DNA from: JAZSQT01 sp045538075
GTDB taxonomy: Bacteria > Chrysiogenota > Deferribacteres > Deferribacterales > Mucispirillaceae
Assembly (NCBI GenBank): GCA_045538075.1
Contig: JAZSQT010000046.1
Span: 1 to 50,106, forward strand
DNA: 50,106 nucleotides
Reading direction: 5' to 3'
Shown here: positions 15,225-25,500 of the stretch, piece by piece
Numbering within the stretch: the first letter of the stretch is position 1
Layout: every line of letters starts with the position of its first letter
The notes under the pieces: generated by a model
Told to the model about the DNA's origin: nothing
Database searches by the model: none
What the model saw: the letters and a program-made list of their open reading frames with translations, nothing else
Program-made: the position numbers and the translations under genes

Positions 15225-16928
15225 TTAATTATTTTCAATTAAAATAGCTTCAAAGGTATTTCCACCAAGAGAGTTTTCTCTCACTCTAACTTTACCATTA
15301 TATAATTTAACAATATGTTTAACTATTGATAAGCCTAAACCAGTTCCAGAATAAGATTTAGTTCTTGATTTAGAGATAGTATAAAAACGCTCAAAAATTC
15401 TTTTTCTATCACTTTTTGCAATTATAGGTCCTTTATCAGATACAGAGATAATAAGTTTATTATTATTTTTTATGACATCAACTATAATTTCATCACCAGT
15501 AGAATATTTTATACCATTATTTACGAAGTTGATAATAATACTCTCAATATGTTCTGGTTTAATATACACTCTATCGTCATCATTATAATTGTATATAATA
15601 TTCTTATTATCTTTATTTATTAATGCTGATACATCATCAATAATATCTTTAATACATACTAATTCGCTGATTATTTGATTTTTGTTTGATAATTCTAATT
15701 GATGTAATTCCATAATATCATCAATAATATTATTTAATTTTTTACTATTTCTGAATATTGTTTCAATAAATTTATTTTTTACATCTTCTGGCATATTATC
15801 ATCATTTAATATTGTTTCTGAACCAGCCATAATTAATGATAGAGGAGTTTTTATCTCATGAATAATGTTGCCAATTAATTCTGTTTTAAAGGCTTCATAA
15901 CGGCTACTATCTGTAACTTCTTTAAAAACGCATAAGATTTGGTTATAAATAACCTTAGAATATATTTCAAAAATAAGGTCTTTATATATTGTTTTATAGG
16001 GAGCATCATCTTTATTGTTGATTATTTCTTTAAAGAAATTTATTAATTCTATATCATTAATTCCATTAAATACATTTATGCTTTCATCTAAACTTGTAGA
16101 TAAATAATTGCGACAATTACTATTAAGATAAATAATCTCTCCATTTTTATTTAACAAAATAATCCCTTCGTCTAAAGAAGATATAATAGAATTTAATTTT
16201 TCCTTTTCTATCTGGGTTAATTCTTTCTCTTTTAAAAAATTTGTATGAGTGTTGTATATTGTTTCGGCTATTTCATTAATAGATTTATCATTAAAATGGG
16301 GTAGAGGATAATTATTTTGTCCAGTATTAATAGCATTACAATATTTTTTTATACTATTTAAAGGTTTTGATATACTATGTGCTATAAGGATTGAAATAAA
16401 AAACGAAGCAGTAAGAATAAAAGTAAAAATAATAGCAGAAGATTTTAATGTATCAATTTTTATATCGTTAAGGTAAGTTGCATTTATAGAAATTCTTAAA
16501 ATATTATTATTTTTTGATTTTTTAGCATAATATAAAGTCAACTCTCTCGTTGTTGGACTTTTTCTTAATGAATAATAGGGGCTGTCATTTAGAGCATAGC
16601 TTATTTCTGTTCGTTCTTTATGGTCTTGCATTTTTTTTATATCAAGATAATTAACAGCAGAGTCAACTAATACTTTACCATCGTTAGAAATTATTGTTAT
16701 TCTGATTTTACTATCATTAGATATTTTTTTGATATAGTTATAAGTATCTAATGATTCAAGGTTATTAAAATGAATATTATTAATAAGTTCCCAGTTGTTA
16801 CTAATTTTTTGATAAAAATTATTTTTAGCTTTTTCATAAGAAATTTCGTAATTTATGTAAAAACCAAAAAGAATTATTAAAGAAATGGGAGTAAATATTA
16901 TTATGAATAATTTACAAAAAGATGTCAT
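15225..16928 (-). CDS. phoR: Phosphate-regulon sensor histidine kinase PhoR
   Basis: 567 residues. Two transmembrane helices (about 5-25 and 164-184) enclose an extracytoplasmic sensor of about 140 residues. A linker and a PAS-like region follow (about 240-340, SLDEGIILLNKNGEIIYLN). The H-box is at His357 (GNIIHEIKTPLS), with N box FVNNGIKYS and G boxes SDKGP and GTGLGLSIVKHIV. It phosphorylates PhoB. It overlaps phoB by 4 nt (ATGA). The family and the pst neighbours make PhoR the best name. Confidence 0.92.
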   Translation of the reverse strand: MTSFCKLFIIIFTPISLIILFGFYINYEISYEKAKNNFYQKISNNWELINNIHFNNLESLDTYNYIKKISNDSKIRITIISNDGKVLVDSAVNYLDIKKMQDHKERTEISYALNDSPYYSLRKSPTTRELTLYYAKKSKNNNILRISINATYLNDIKIDTLKSSAIIFTFILTASFFISILIAHSISKPLNSIKKYCNAINTGQNNYPLPHFNDKSINEIAETIYNTHTNFLKEKELTQIEKEKLNSIISSLDEGIILLNKNGEIIYLNSNCRNYLSTSLDESINVFNGINDIELINFFKEIINNKDDAPYKTIYKDLIFEIYSKVIYNQILCVFKEVTDSSRYEAFKTELIGNIIHEIKTPLSLIMAGSETILNDDNMPEDVKNKFIETIFRNSKKLNNIIDDIMELHQLELSNKNQIISELVCIKDIIDDVSALINKDNKNIIYNYNDDDRVYIKPEHIESIIINFVNNGIKYSTGDEIIVDVIKNNNKLIISVSDKGPIIAKSDRKRIFERFYTISKSRTKSYSGTGLGLSIVKHIVKLYNGKVRVRENSLGGNTFEAILIENN

Positions 16929-17608
16929 TCTTCAATACCGTAACCAATTTTTGATATAGATTTTATAATATTACAATTTTTACCTAATTTTTTTCTTAAA
17001 GATGATATATGGGCATCTACAGTTCTCGTCATTGAATCAGAATCGTAACCCCATAAAGTATTTAATAAAATATTTCTCGTGAAAATTTTGTTAGGATTAG
17101 TTATAAACAGTTTTAATAGTTCAAATTCTTTGTTTGTAAGTTTTATTTCTTGTTCATTTATAAATGCTCTATAATTTTCAGTGTATAACTTTATGTTTCC
17201 ATATTCGTATATTGTTTTCTCAAAATTAATATTGCCTCTACGCAATATTGTATTTATTTTTGTTATCATCATTTTAATGGTAAATGGTTTAGTCAAATAG
17301 TCGTCTGCACCAGCTTCAAGGGCAGCTACAATATCTTGTTCTGAGTTTTTTGCAGAAATAATAATTACTGGAATATTTTTAGTATTTTCCTTACTCCTAA
17401 TAATTTTTAAAAATTCCATACCTTTTAAGCCAGGAAGCATTAAATCAAGAAGAATAAGATTAAAATTAATATCTTCAGTAAGTATAAGCCCATCATTAGC
17501 ATTGTATGATTTTGTAACACAGAAATTATTTTTTTGTAAATTGTAGGCAATTAATTCTATTAAATCGTTATCATCTTCAATTATTAATATATTCATTTCT
17601 ATATCCAT
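16925..17608 (-). CDS. phoB: Phosphate-regulon response regulator PhoB
   Basis: 227 residues, OmpR/PhoB class. The receiver has acidic residues EDD near the N-terminus, phospho-acceptor Asp55 (LILLDLMLPG) and Lys107 (YLTKPF). The winged-helix DNA-binding domain covers about 130-227 (LTNKEFELLKLF, RTVDAHISSLRKKLG). A second start 12 nt downstream (MNILIIEDD) better matches family N-termini and is a credible alternative. It follows phoU by 2 nt. It should bind the Pho-box-like repeats before pstC. Confidence 0.93.
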   Translation of the reverse strand: MDIEMNILIIEDDNDLIELIAYNLQKNNFCVTKSYNANDGLILTEDINFNLILLDLMLPGLKGMEFLKIIRSKENTKNIPVIIISAKNSEQDIVAALEAGADDYLTKPFTIKMMITKINTILRRGNINFEKTIYEYGNIKLYTENYRAFINEQEIKLTNKEFELLKLFITNPNKIFTRNILLNTLWGYDSDSMTRTVDAHISSLRKKLGKNCNIIKSISKIGYGIEE

Positions 17609-17610
17609 TA

Positions 17611-18267
17611 TTATTTTTTATGTCTTAAAATTTGACCAGTAACCATAAATGAAACTAATTCTGCAATATTTTTTGCGTGGTCTGCAATTCTTTCTATACG
17701 TCTTAATATATTAATTAATTTAATAATCTGTTTTGTGTAAGTAGTATCGTTATTTATAGATAAAATTAAATCATTAGTGATTTTTTTTTGTAATAAATCT
17801 ATTTCATCATCTTTTAATATAACATTTTTTGCTAAATTTTCATCTTTAGAAAAATAGGCATTAATAGAGTCTTTTATCATATTTGCAGCAATATTTGCCA
17901 TATAAGGAATATCATTATATTCATTAGTTTTAGGCATATTAGATAATTTTATAGATTGTTTACATATTTTTTTGCAATGGTCGCCAACACGTTCTAAATC
18001 TACAATAATTCTTAAAGCAGTAATAATATAGCGTAAATCAGATGCTTTTGGTTCATATAAGGCAATGATTTTAGTGCAAATTTCATCTATTTTAATATCA
18101 AGTTTATCAATATCTTTATCTAACAAAATAATTTTTTCAGCTTTTTCTGTATCACAATTAGTAAGTGCTTCTACAGAACCAAATATCATTTTAATTATAC
18201 CATTGCTCATTTCTGCTAAATTTTTTCTTAGTTCAATATATTCTGTTTCTATAGATTTTAATGTCAT
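17611..18267 (-). CDS. phoU: Phosphate transport regulator PhoU
   Basis: 218 residues, mostly helical, with the duplicated PhoU domain. Each half carries the E/D-rich metal motif: DKDIDKLDIKIDEICTKI with DLERVGDHCKKI, and KDDEIDLLQKKI with RIERIADHAKNIAE. PhoU connects PstB to PhoR and switches the kinase off when phosphate is plentiful. Its place between pstB and phoB matches that role. Confidence 0.95.
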   Translation of the reverse strand: MTLKSIETEYIELRKNLAEMSNGIIKMIFGSVEALTNCDTEKAEKIILLDKDIDKLDIKIDEICTKIIALYEPKASDLRYIITALRIIVDLERVGDHCKKICKQSIKLSNMPKTNEYNDIPYMANIAANMIKDSINAYFSKDENLAKNVILKDDEIDLLQKKITNDLILSINNDTTYTKQIIKLINILRRIERIADHAKNIAELVSFMVTGQILRHKK

Positions 18268-18280
18268 AATATAACCTCTT

Positions 18281-19045
18281 TTATCCGAATCTACCAGTAA
18301 TATAATCTTCCGTTAATTTTTCTTTTGGAGTTGTGAAAATTATATTAGTGTTATCGTATTCAATGATTTTTCCAAGATACATAAAAGCTGTGTAATCAGA
18401 TATTCTACCTGCTTGTTGCATATTGTGAGTAACTATAACGATGGTTATTTTCTCTTTTAATTCTGCCATTAATTCTTCAATTTTTCCAGTTGAAATAGGG
18501 TCTAATGCACTTGTTGGTTCATCAAATAATATAACATCAGGATTTACTGCTATAGCTCTTGCTATAACAAGACGTTGTTGTTGCCCACCAGACAAGCCAT
18601 TAGCATTAGAATTTAATCTTTCAGAAACTTCATTCCATAAGGCACTTTGTTTTAATGCAACTTCCACTCTGTCTTGTAATTCAGTTTTATTATTTATACC
18701 TTGTAATCTTAATCCGTAAGATACATTATCAAAAATAGTCATAGGAAATGGTGTAGGCTTTTGAAAAACCATACCTATTTCTGACCGTAGAGTAGTAATA
18801 TCTATATTATCTGATAATATATTGCTACCTTTAAAAATTATTTCTCCAGCATATACGTTATCTTTATATAAATCGTGCATTCTATTAAAACATCTTAGTA
18901 ATGTAGTTTTGCCACAACCAGATGGACCTATTAAAGATGTTATTTTATTTTTTTCAATATTCATATTAATTGATTTTAATGCTTCTTTTTTACCGTAATA
19001 AAAAGATAAATCTTTTACTTGCAAGATATTAATACTATTATCCAT
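18281..19045 (-). CDS. pstB: Phosphate ABC transporter ATP-binding protein
   Basis: 254 residues. Walker A GPSGCGKTTL, Q-loop MVFQKPTPFPMTIFDNV, signature LSGGQQQR, Walker B VILFDEPTSALDP and switch His in VTHNMQQA. The FQKPTPFP segment is characteristic of PstB. It powers phosphate import through PstAC. Its 5' end overlaps pstA by 8 nt. Confidence 0.97.
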   Translation of the reverse strand: MDNSINILQVKDLSFYYGKKEALKSINMNIEKNKITSLIGPSGCGKTTLLRCFNRMHDLYKDNVYAGEIIFKGSNILSDNIDITTLRSEIGMVFQKPTPFPMTIFDNVSYGLRLQGINNKTELQDRVEVALKQSALWNEVSERLNSNANGLSGGQQQRLVIARAIAVNPDVILFDEPTSALDPISTGKIEELMAELKEKITIVIVTHNMQQAGRISDYTAFMYLGKIIEYDNTNIIFTTPKEKLTEDYITGRFG

Positions 19046-19892
19046 TTGATTTATTTGCCCTCCAGTTTACTATATATCTTCCAAATACGCTTATTGCTAA
19101 TATAAACAATGTAATTACTAAAGACCCTGCCCAAGCAAGTTGAACCCAATTATCGTAAGCAGAAGCTGCGTATTGATATATTGTTACAGTTAAAGATGGC
19201 ATAGGACCAGACATATCAAAAGATAGAAAATTATTATTAAAAGAAGTAAATAATAATGGAGCAGTTTCTCCAGCTATACGAGCTATAGATAATATTACTC
19301 CAGTAAAAATACCACTAATAGCTGATTTCCATACAATTTGTATAGTAACTTTTGTTTTTGATGCTCCTAAAGCAAAGGCAGCTTCTCTTAAACTATCTGG
19401 AACTAAATTCATCATTTCTTCAGTAGTTCTCATAACTACTGGCAACATTATTATTGCTAAAGCAATAGCACCAGCCCAGCCATTAAAACTGCCAAAAGGT
19501 TTTACGAGAATAGCGTATATAAATGTTCCAATAATTATAGTAGGCATACTAACAGTAATATCTGCTAAATTACTTATAAATCTGCCAAACTTTGAGTATC
19601 GTCCATATTCTGCTAAAAAAGTTCCACTTAAAATACCTAAAGGGACACCTATTAATGTCGCAATAAGTGTTAAGATAAGTTGTCCAATAAATGCTTGCCT
19701 TAATCCTCCCTCAATATTTAATACTGCAGGAGCAGTATCAAGCGTAAAAAGATTAATGTTTATATGGGATATACCCTTACTAATTAAATCAAATAATATA
19801 AACGATAGAAAAAAAATACCTATAAACGCTGTAAGAAAAGAAAAAGATAAAGCAATTAAATTTTGTATTTTCCTTTTTTTATAAATATTCAT
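19038..19892 (-). CDS. pstA: Phosphate ABC transporter permease PstA
   Basis: 284 residues with six predicted membrane spans. The inner-membrane coupling loop carries the EAA motif (LREAAFALGASKTKVTIQIVWKSA). LGILSGTFLAEYG and RIAGETAPLLFT are typical of PstA. It overlaps pstC by 1 nt (TAATG) and pstB by 8 nt. Confidence 0.95.
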   Translation of the reverse strand: MNIYKKRKIQNLIALSFSFLTAFIGIFFLSFILFDLISKGISHININLFTLDTAPAVLNIEGGLRQAFIGQLILTLIATLIGVPLGILSGTFLAEYGRYSKFGRFISNLADITVSMPTIIIGTFIYAILVKPFGSFNGWAGAIALAIIMLPVVMRTTEEMMNLVPDSLREAAFALGASKTKVTIQIVWKSAISGIFTGVILSIARIAGETAPLLFTSFNNNFLSFDMSGPMPSLTVTIYQYAASAYDNWVQLAWAGSLVITLFILAISVFGRYIVNWRANKSNG

Positions 19893-20818
19893 TATGACAC
19901 CTGACGTCTAACGTAAATTTTTGCTAAAAAAAGTAGCATAAAATTAGAAATAAAAAGAATTAATGCTAATAAAAATAGTGATGATAAATGTATCCCAGAG
20001 GCTTCATTAAATTCATTAGCAAGAACCGAGGTAACTGTAACGTATGGATCAAATATTGAGCTTAATGCTTTATGGCTATTACCAATAATATATGCAACTG
20101 CCATCGTTTCTCCAATTGCTCTGCCAGAGGCAATAATTATTCCTCCCATAACAGCTTTTTTTGAATAGGGCATAACAATATTTTTTATTACTTCCCATTT
20201 CGTGCTACCTATACCGTAGGCAGATTCTTTTAAAACACTTGGAGTTTGCATAAATGTATCTCTTGCAATACTTGCAATATACGGTATAACCATAATGCTT
20301 AAAACTATACTTGCAGTAAAAATTCCTACACCACCAGAAAATTCAGCATTAAAAATATTTTTTAGAATAGGGATATTTTCAAACATTTTAGTTAATGGTT
20401 GTTGAATTATCTTGTCTATAATAGGAGCAAAAGTAAATAGTCCCCACATTCCGTATATAATGCTTGGTATTGCAGCAAGAAGTTCAATTACCATACTAAA
20501 AAAGTTTTTCAAAAAATTAGGACAAAGTTCTGTTATAAATACAGCTATGCCTATTGCAATTGGAATAGCAAAAAGAAGAGCTAAAATGGAAGTTATTATT
20601 GTTCCAACGAAAGGTCTAAAACCACCAAAAATATTTTCTTTAAAATTCCATGTTTCCCCTATTAAAAAATTAAAAAAGCCAAACTTTTTAATAGCATCAT
20701 AAGATTCAATAAATAAGCAAGTAAATATTCCCATTACAATAAATAATATCGTTAAGGAAGAAACAAAGGTTATACTTGAAAATAAGTTATTTGAAAGTTT
20801 AATAAATATTTTTTTCAT
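19892..20818 (-). CDS. pstC: Phosphate ABC transporter permease PstC
   Basis: 308 residues with six membrane spans. PstC signatures are IELLAAIPSIIYGMWGLF, the EAA loop LKESAYGIGSTKWEVIKNIVMPYSK and SGRAIGETMAVAYIIGN. It is the first gene of the cluster. A Pho-box-like promoter and a hairpin covering the probable Shine-Dalgarno (AGGA) lie directly upstream. Confidence 0.96.
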   Translation of the reverse strand: MKKIFIKLSNNLFSSITFVSSLTILFIVMGIFTCLFIESYDAIKKFGFFNFLIGETWNFKENIFGGFRPFVGTIITSILALLFAIPIAIGIAVFITELCPNFLKNFFSMVIELLAAIPSIIYGMWGLFTFAPIIDKIIQQPLTKMFENIPILKNIFNAEFSGGVGIFTASIVLSIMVIPYIASIARDTFMQTPSVLKESAYGIGSTKWEVIKNIVMPYSKKAVMGGIIIASGRAIGETMAVAYIIGNSHKALSSIFDPYVTVTSVLANEFNEASGIHLSSLFLLALILFISNFMLLFLAKIYVRRQVS

Positions 20819-20823
20819 AATAA

Positions 20824-20862
20824 AATACTATCCTAAATATCGTCTTTATTTAGAATAGTATT
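20824..20862 (-). promoter_or_regulatory. Leader hairpin over the pstC ribosome binding site
   Basis: A 15-nt arm at 20848-20862 pairs with 20824-20838 (one G-T or mismatch position), with a 9-nt loop. The only Shine-Dalgarno-like sequence before the pstC ATG, AGGA, lies in the downstream arm, so the hairpin would hide it. Confidence 0.5.
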
Positions 20863-20872
20863 TTTAAGTTAA

Positions 20873-20906
20873 GTTATATTCATCTTTTTGTAAAATAATT
20901 GTAAAA
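20873..20906 (-). promoter_or_regulatory. Pho-box-like promoter of the pst-pho operon
   Basis: On the minus strand TTTTACA (20906-20900), ATTA, TTTTACA (20895-20889): two 7-nt direct repeats with an 11-nt period, the geometry of PhoB/PhoP sites. Ten nt further is TATAAC (20878-20873), the -10 spacing expected for a PhoB-activated promoter without a -35. Confidence 0.65.
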
Positions 20907-20916
20907 TTTTATTTTA

Positions 20917-22314
20917 TTACAAATTATTTAATTTAAATAATGATAGAGCATATATTTTTGTGGCATATTTTAAATCTTCAATAAGTATTCTTTCATTTTC
21001 TTCGTGAGCAAACTCTTGACTATTTGGCATAACTGCTCCAAAAGTAACAGAATTTGGAAACGCTTTACAATAAGTTCCTCCTCCTATTGTAAATGGTTTT
21101 CCGTCTATGCCCGTAACATCTTTAAAAGCACTTAATAAAGTTTTTATTTCTATAGTATCAGCTGGAATATATAAGGGTGCTTTATGGCTATTAATTTGAA
21201 GTAACATACCAAATTTTTTAGCAATATTTATAACGGCTTCTTCCATTTCTTCTGGCTTTTTCGTAACAGGGTATCTAATTTCCATTCTTAATATTAAGTC
21301 TTTACTATCAGAATTTATCATTGCAGTATTTAAAGTTAATTTTCCAGATATATCATCGCTACAAGCAATGCCTAAAGTTTTGCCATTAGTTTCATTTTTT
21401 AAATAACTTGAAATAGTTTTAGTTAAACGCATTAATTCATTTGGTATAAAATCTACTTGGCTTATAACTTCAAGAAGTGCTTGTATCGCATTTTGTCCTT
21501 TTTCAGGGTGCATTGCATGGCAGGCAATTCCATTTGCCTTAACTTCTAAAAAATTTCCATTATAAGATAGCGATATTCTTGGGTTATTAATTTCTTCTAT
21601 AGCAATTTCTGCTCGTGCTGTATTTTCTGTAAAGTAAGCATAAGCAACATCTGGAACAACATTAAAACGGGTGCCACCTTTTAAACCAAGAAGTCTAATT
21701 GGAGCTGGTGCAGTTTGAGTAAAGGAGCGTTTTAAAGAAAATTGAATTATACCTTTTTCTCCATTAATTAGTGGAAATTTAGCATCTGGAGAAAAAGAAA
21801 AGATAGGCATTTCTTCTGATTGAGCATATCTTTTTGCACATTTCATACCAGATTCTTCATCTAAACCAACAATAATTCTATAACGTGCATTTAATTTAAT
21901 ATTACTTTCTTTTAACGCTTTTAATGCGTATAATCCACATATAGCTGGTCCTTTATCATCTTCAGCACCTCTGCCATATAATGCACCATCAATTATTTCT
22001 CCACTAAATGGATTGCAAATCCATTTTTCAATATTTCCTTCTGCTACAGTATCAAGATGAGCTAAAATACCGTATAATTTTTCTCCAGTTCCAATTTCAG
22101 CCCAGCCAACCATATTATCTATATTTTTAGTTTTAAAACCCATACTTTCAGCTTTTTTTAAAAATAAATTAAGACAATCTGAAGCACCTTTACCAAAGGG
22201 GTGGTTAGCATCACTACTTTTTTCTGCAACTGATTTTATGTTTATTAATTCAATAGTATCTTTAATTTGATTATCAAAATTTTTTTCTATTATACTACTT
22301 AATGTTTCATTCAT
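20917..22314 (-). CDS. pepV: M20-family dipeptidase, PepV/Sapep type
   Basis: 465 residues. Dinuclear zinc peptidase motifs: GILAHLDTVAEG (zinc His and catalytic Asp), YGRGAEDDKGP (bridging Asp), IVGLDEESGMKC (catalytic Glu pair) and a late GGGTYCKAFPNSVTFGAVMP. HPFGKG near the N-terminus and the overall length are typical of PepV. It hydrolyses dipeptides in the cytosol. A good Shine-Dalgarno (TAGGAG) is present. The gene is alone, divergent from purL, and the pst-pho operon on the same strand follows it. Confidence 0.92.
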   Translation of the reverse strand: MNETLSSIIEKNFDNQIKDTIELINIKSVAEKSSDANHPFGKGASDCLNLFLKKAESMGFKTKNIDNMVGWAEIGTGEKLYGILAHLDTVAEGNIEKWICNPFSGEIIDGALYGRGAEDDKGPAICGLYALKALKESNIKLNARYRIIVGLDEESGMKCAKRYAQSEEMPIFSFSPDAKFPLINGEKGIIQFSLKRSFTQTAPAPIRLLGLKGGTRFNVVPDVAYAYFTENTARAEIAIEEINNPRISLSYNGNFLEVKANGIACHAMHPEKGQNAIQALLEVISQVDFIPNELMRLTKTISSYLKNETNGKTLGIACSDDISGKLTLNTAMINSDSKDLILRMEIRYPVTKKPEEMEEAVINIAKKFGMLLQINSHKAPLYIPADTIEIKTLLSAFKDVTGIDGKPFTIGGGTYCKAFPNSVTFGAVMPNSQEFAHEENERILIEDLKYATKIYALSLFKLNNL

Positions 22315-22341
22315 TTTAAAATCTCCTAATCTTAAATAAGG

Positions 22342-22370
22342 AATATAATTAATATAATCAGTATTGTAAA
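22342..22370 (-). promoter_or_regulatory. pepV promoter
   Basis: On the minus strand TTTACA (22370-22365), a 17-nt spacer and TATATT (22347-22342). It has the same hexamers and spacing as the porin promoter at 7391-7419. The dispersed intergenic element abuts it upstream. Confidence 0.5.
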
Positions 22371-22480
22371 TTCAAAAAAATATTGCAACAAATTATAAAT
22401 AATACATTTTTTATATAATATTATAGATTGCCACGACAATTGAAGTGAAAAAAATGAATATTTTTTGTAAGTGTAGCAAA
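22352..22480. repeat. Dispersed intergenic element, copy A (upstream of pepV)
   Basis: Two blocks, 22352-22412 and 22438-22480, match 47840-47900 and 47968-48010. The best core is GTAAGTGTAGCA (22467-22478), identical in both copies and preceded by ATGAATAT plus a T-rich stretch. The left blocks share AAAAAATATT, CAAATTATA and ATAATAC. The two copies have different spacing between blocks (25 versus 67 nt). No ORF or known family explains it. Confidence 0.6.
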
Positions 22481-22567
22481 ACAATTTAATTTACATAATA
22501 TTATAATACGTCAAGGATACTTGTATTAAATTAAATTTTATAGTATAGTCAGAATTTCAAATATAGC

Positions 22568-22573
22568 TATAAT
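22568..22573 (+). promoter_or_regulatory. -10 element of the purL promoter
   Basis: A perfect TATAAT 25 nt before the purL ATG. No convincing -35 is seen, and I found no purine-riboswitch core in the leader. Confidence 0.35.
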
Positions 22574-22598
22574 CATCATTAATTATGAGGTTTAAAAG

Positions 22599-25500
22599 AT
22601 GTCTGTTTTTAGAATTTACGTTGTAAAAAGAAGTCAACACGCAGTAGAAGCTAAAAATTTATTATTATCCTTAAAGGAAAATTTAAATATAAAAAATATA
22701 AATTCTTTAAAAGTTCTAAATAGATACGATGTTGAAAACCTTAGCCAAGATGAATTGCAACCATTAGTAAAAACAATATTTGCTGAACCTATGGTTGATG
22801 ATGTTTATATGGAAAATTATCCCTTTGAAAAAGATGATAAATATTTTGCTGTTGAATATTTAGCTGGTCAATATGATCAAAGGGCAGATAGTGCAACTCA
22901 ATGTGCTATGGTAATGACTGGAAAAGACAATATAATTATCCGTTGTGCTAAAGTTTACGTAATATCTGGAAATATTAATAACGAAGAATTAGAGAAAATA
23001 AAAAATTATATTATTAATAAAATAGATCAAAAAGAAGCAAGTATTGATAAACCAAACACTCTTCAATTAAATATGCCTATACCAGCTGAAGTTAAAGAGA
23101 TTGAGGGTTTTTGTCAGTTGGATAGTAGCCAGTTAGATAAATTTTTATTAGATAATTCTCTTGCTATGAGTAATAAAGATTTAGAAATGGTAATTTCTTA
23201 TTTTAGAGATATAGAAAAAAGAAATCCTACTGAAACAGAGATAAAATTATTAGATACATATTGGTCAGATCATTGTAGGCACACTACATTTAATACTATT
23301 ATTACTGAAATAGAAATTAATAATGGCACTTATAAAAAATTATTAGAAAATGTATTAAAAAGATATTTAGAAATTAGAAAAGATGTATATGGCGATAAAA
23401 TTGATAAAAAACATATATCGTTAATGGATATGGCAGTTATTAATGCAAAATACTCAAAAAAATATGGCTATCTTGATAACCTTGAAGAAAGTGAAGAAAA
23501 TAATGCTTGTTCTATTGAGGTAGATGTTAATACTATTAACGGTAAAGAGAAATGGCTTTTGCAATTTAAAAATGAAACACACAACCACCCTACAGAAATT
23601 GAGCCTTTTGGAGGAGCTGCAACTTGCTTAGGTGGAGCTATTAGAGACCCGTTATCTGGGCGAGCTTACGTTTATCAAGCTATGAGAATTTCTGGTAGTG
23701 GTAATCCTAATGAACCTATAGCAGATACAATGGACGGTAAACTTTCTCAAAGAAAAATCACATCTGAAGCAGCAAGAGGTTTTTCATCTTATGGCAACCA
23801 AATTGGACTTGCTACAGGTTACGTTCAAGAATATTATCACGATGGTTTTAAAGCAAAGCGTCTTGAAGCCGGTGCAGTAATAGGGGCAGTGCCAAAAAGT
23901 TGGGTTAGACGTGAAACACCTACAGTAGGCGATATAATTATATTAGTAGGTGGTAGAACTGGTAGAGATGGTATAGGTGGTGCTACTGGTTCATCTAAAG
24001 AACATGACTTATCATCAATAGAAGTATGTGGAGCAGAAGTGCAAAAAGGTAATGCTCCAGAAGAACATAAAATTCAGCGACTTTTTAGAAAAGAAGAAGT
24101 ATCAAAACTCATTAAAAAATGTAATGATTTTGGTGCTGGTGGCGTTGGTGTTGCAATTGGAGAATTAGCAAGTGGTTTATTAATAGATTTAAATAAAGTT
24201 CCAAAAAAATACGAAGGTTTATCTGGAACAGAAATTGCAATTTCTGAATCTCAAGAAAGAATGGCAGTAGTAGTAGAAGAGAAAGACGCTGAAAAGTTTA
24301 TTGATGAATGTCATAAAGAAAATCTTGAAGCTACTATTGTTGCAAAAGTTGCAGATGATAATAGGTTGAAAATGTTGCATAATGGTAAGCTAATTGTTGA
24401 TATATCAAGAGATTTTCTTGATTCAGCTGGAGCAAGCCGTTATCAAAATGTTGTTATAGAAAATCCAAATATAAAAAGCCCTTTTGAAGATAAAAAATAT
24501 ACATCTTTTTATGAAGCATCAAATAAAATTCTTTCTGATATAAATATTTGTTCTCAGAAAGGATTAGTAGAAATGTTTGATTCAACAATTGGTTCATCAA
24601 GTGTATTAATGCCTTTTGGTGGAGTTACTGGCAATACTCCAACAGAATATATGGCAGCAAAATTTCCAGTATTAAGTGGTGATACAGATACTATTTCTGT
24701 TATGGCTTCTGGTTACAATCCTCTTATTTCCTCTTGGAGTCCATTTCATGGTGGAGTTTATGCAATTTTAGAGTCGGTAGCAAAAGTAGTATCATCTGGA
24801 GCAAAGTTATCTGATATAAGGTTATCGTTACAAGAATATTTTGAAAAATTAAATGATGAGCCAGAAAAATGGGGCAAACCAACGAGTGCTTTACTTGGAG
24901 CAGTATATATTCAAGATAAACTAAAACTTGCTGCTATTGGTGGCAAAGATAGTATGAGTGGCACTTTTAAAGATAAATCTACTGGTAAAACAATAAATGT
25001 TCCACCTACATTAATATCTTTTGCAGTTGCTCCAAATTCTGCAAAAAACATTATTACTAATGAGTTTAAAAAAGATGGCAGAAAAATTTATTTTATTAAA
25101 ACTGATATAGATAATGAGTTTATGCCAAATTTAGATGGATTTATTGAGAATGCAGATAATATTAACAAATTAATATTATCTAATAAAATTGAATCAATAT
25201 ATACAGTAAAATCTGGTGGAATATTAGAAGCATTATATAAATCGTCTTTTGGTAATATGGTTTCATTTTCTATCAATAATATAAGTATAGATGAATTAAC
25301 TTTTCCATATTACGGTAGTTTTATAGTATCATCTAAAGAAGAATTAAATATAAAAAATTCAGTATTAATTGGCGAAACTATATTAGGTGATAAAATTAAG
25401 TTTAATAATGAAGAGGTTTTTCTTAAAGAATTGTTATCTATTTGGTCTTTACCATTAGAAAATATTTTTAATTCTGTGGCAAAAAGTAGTAAAGAGAATT

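Noticed and set aside
22453..22488. Eleven-codon ORF with two Cys inside dispersed element copy A
   Set aside because: There is no Shine-Dalgarno, and the corresponding frame in copy B stops after five codons, so the conservation is not of a peptide.
22315..22598. Purine riboswitch or PurR box before purL
   Set aside because: I could not find the conserved three-way-junction core or a PurR palindrome; only a -10 and the dispersed element are visible.
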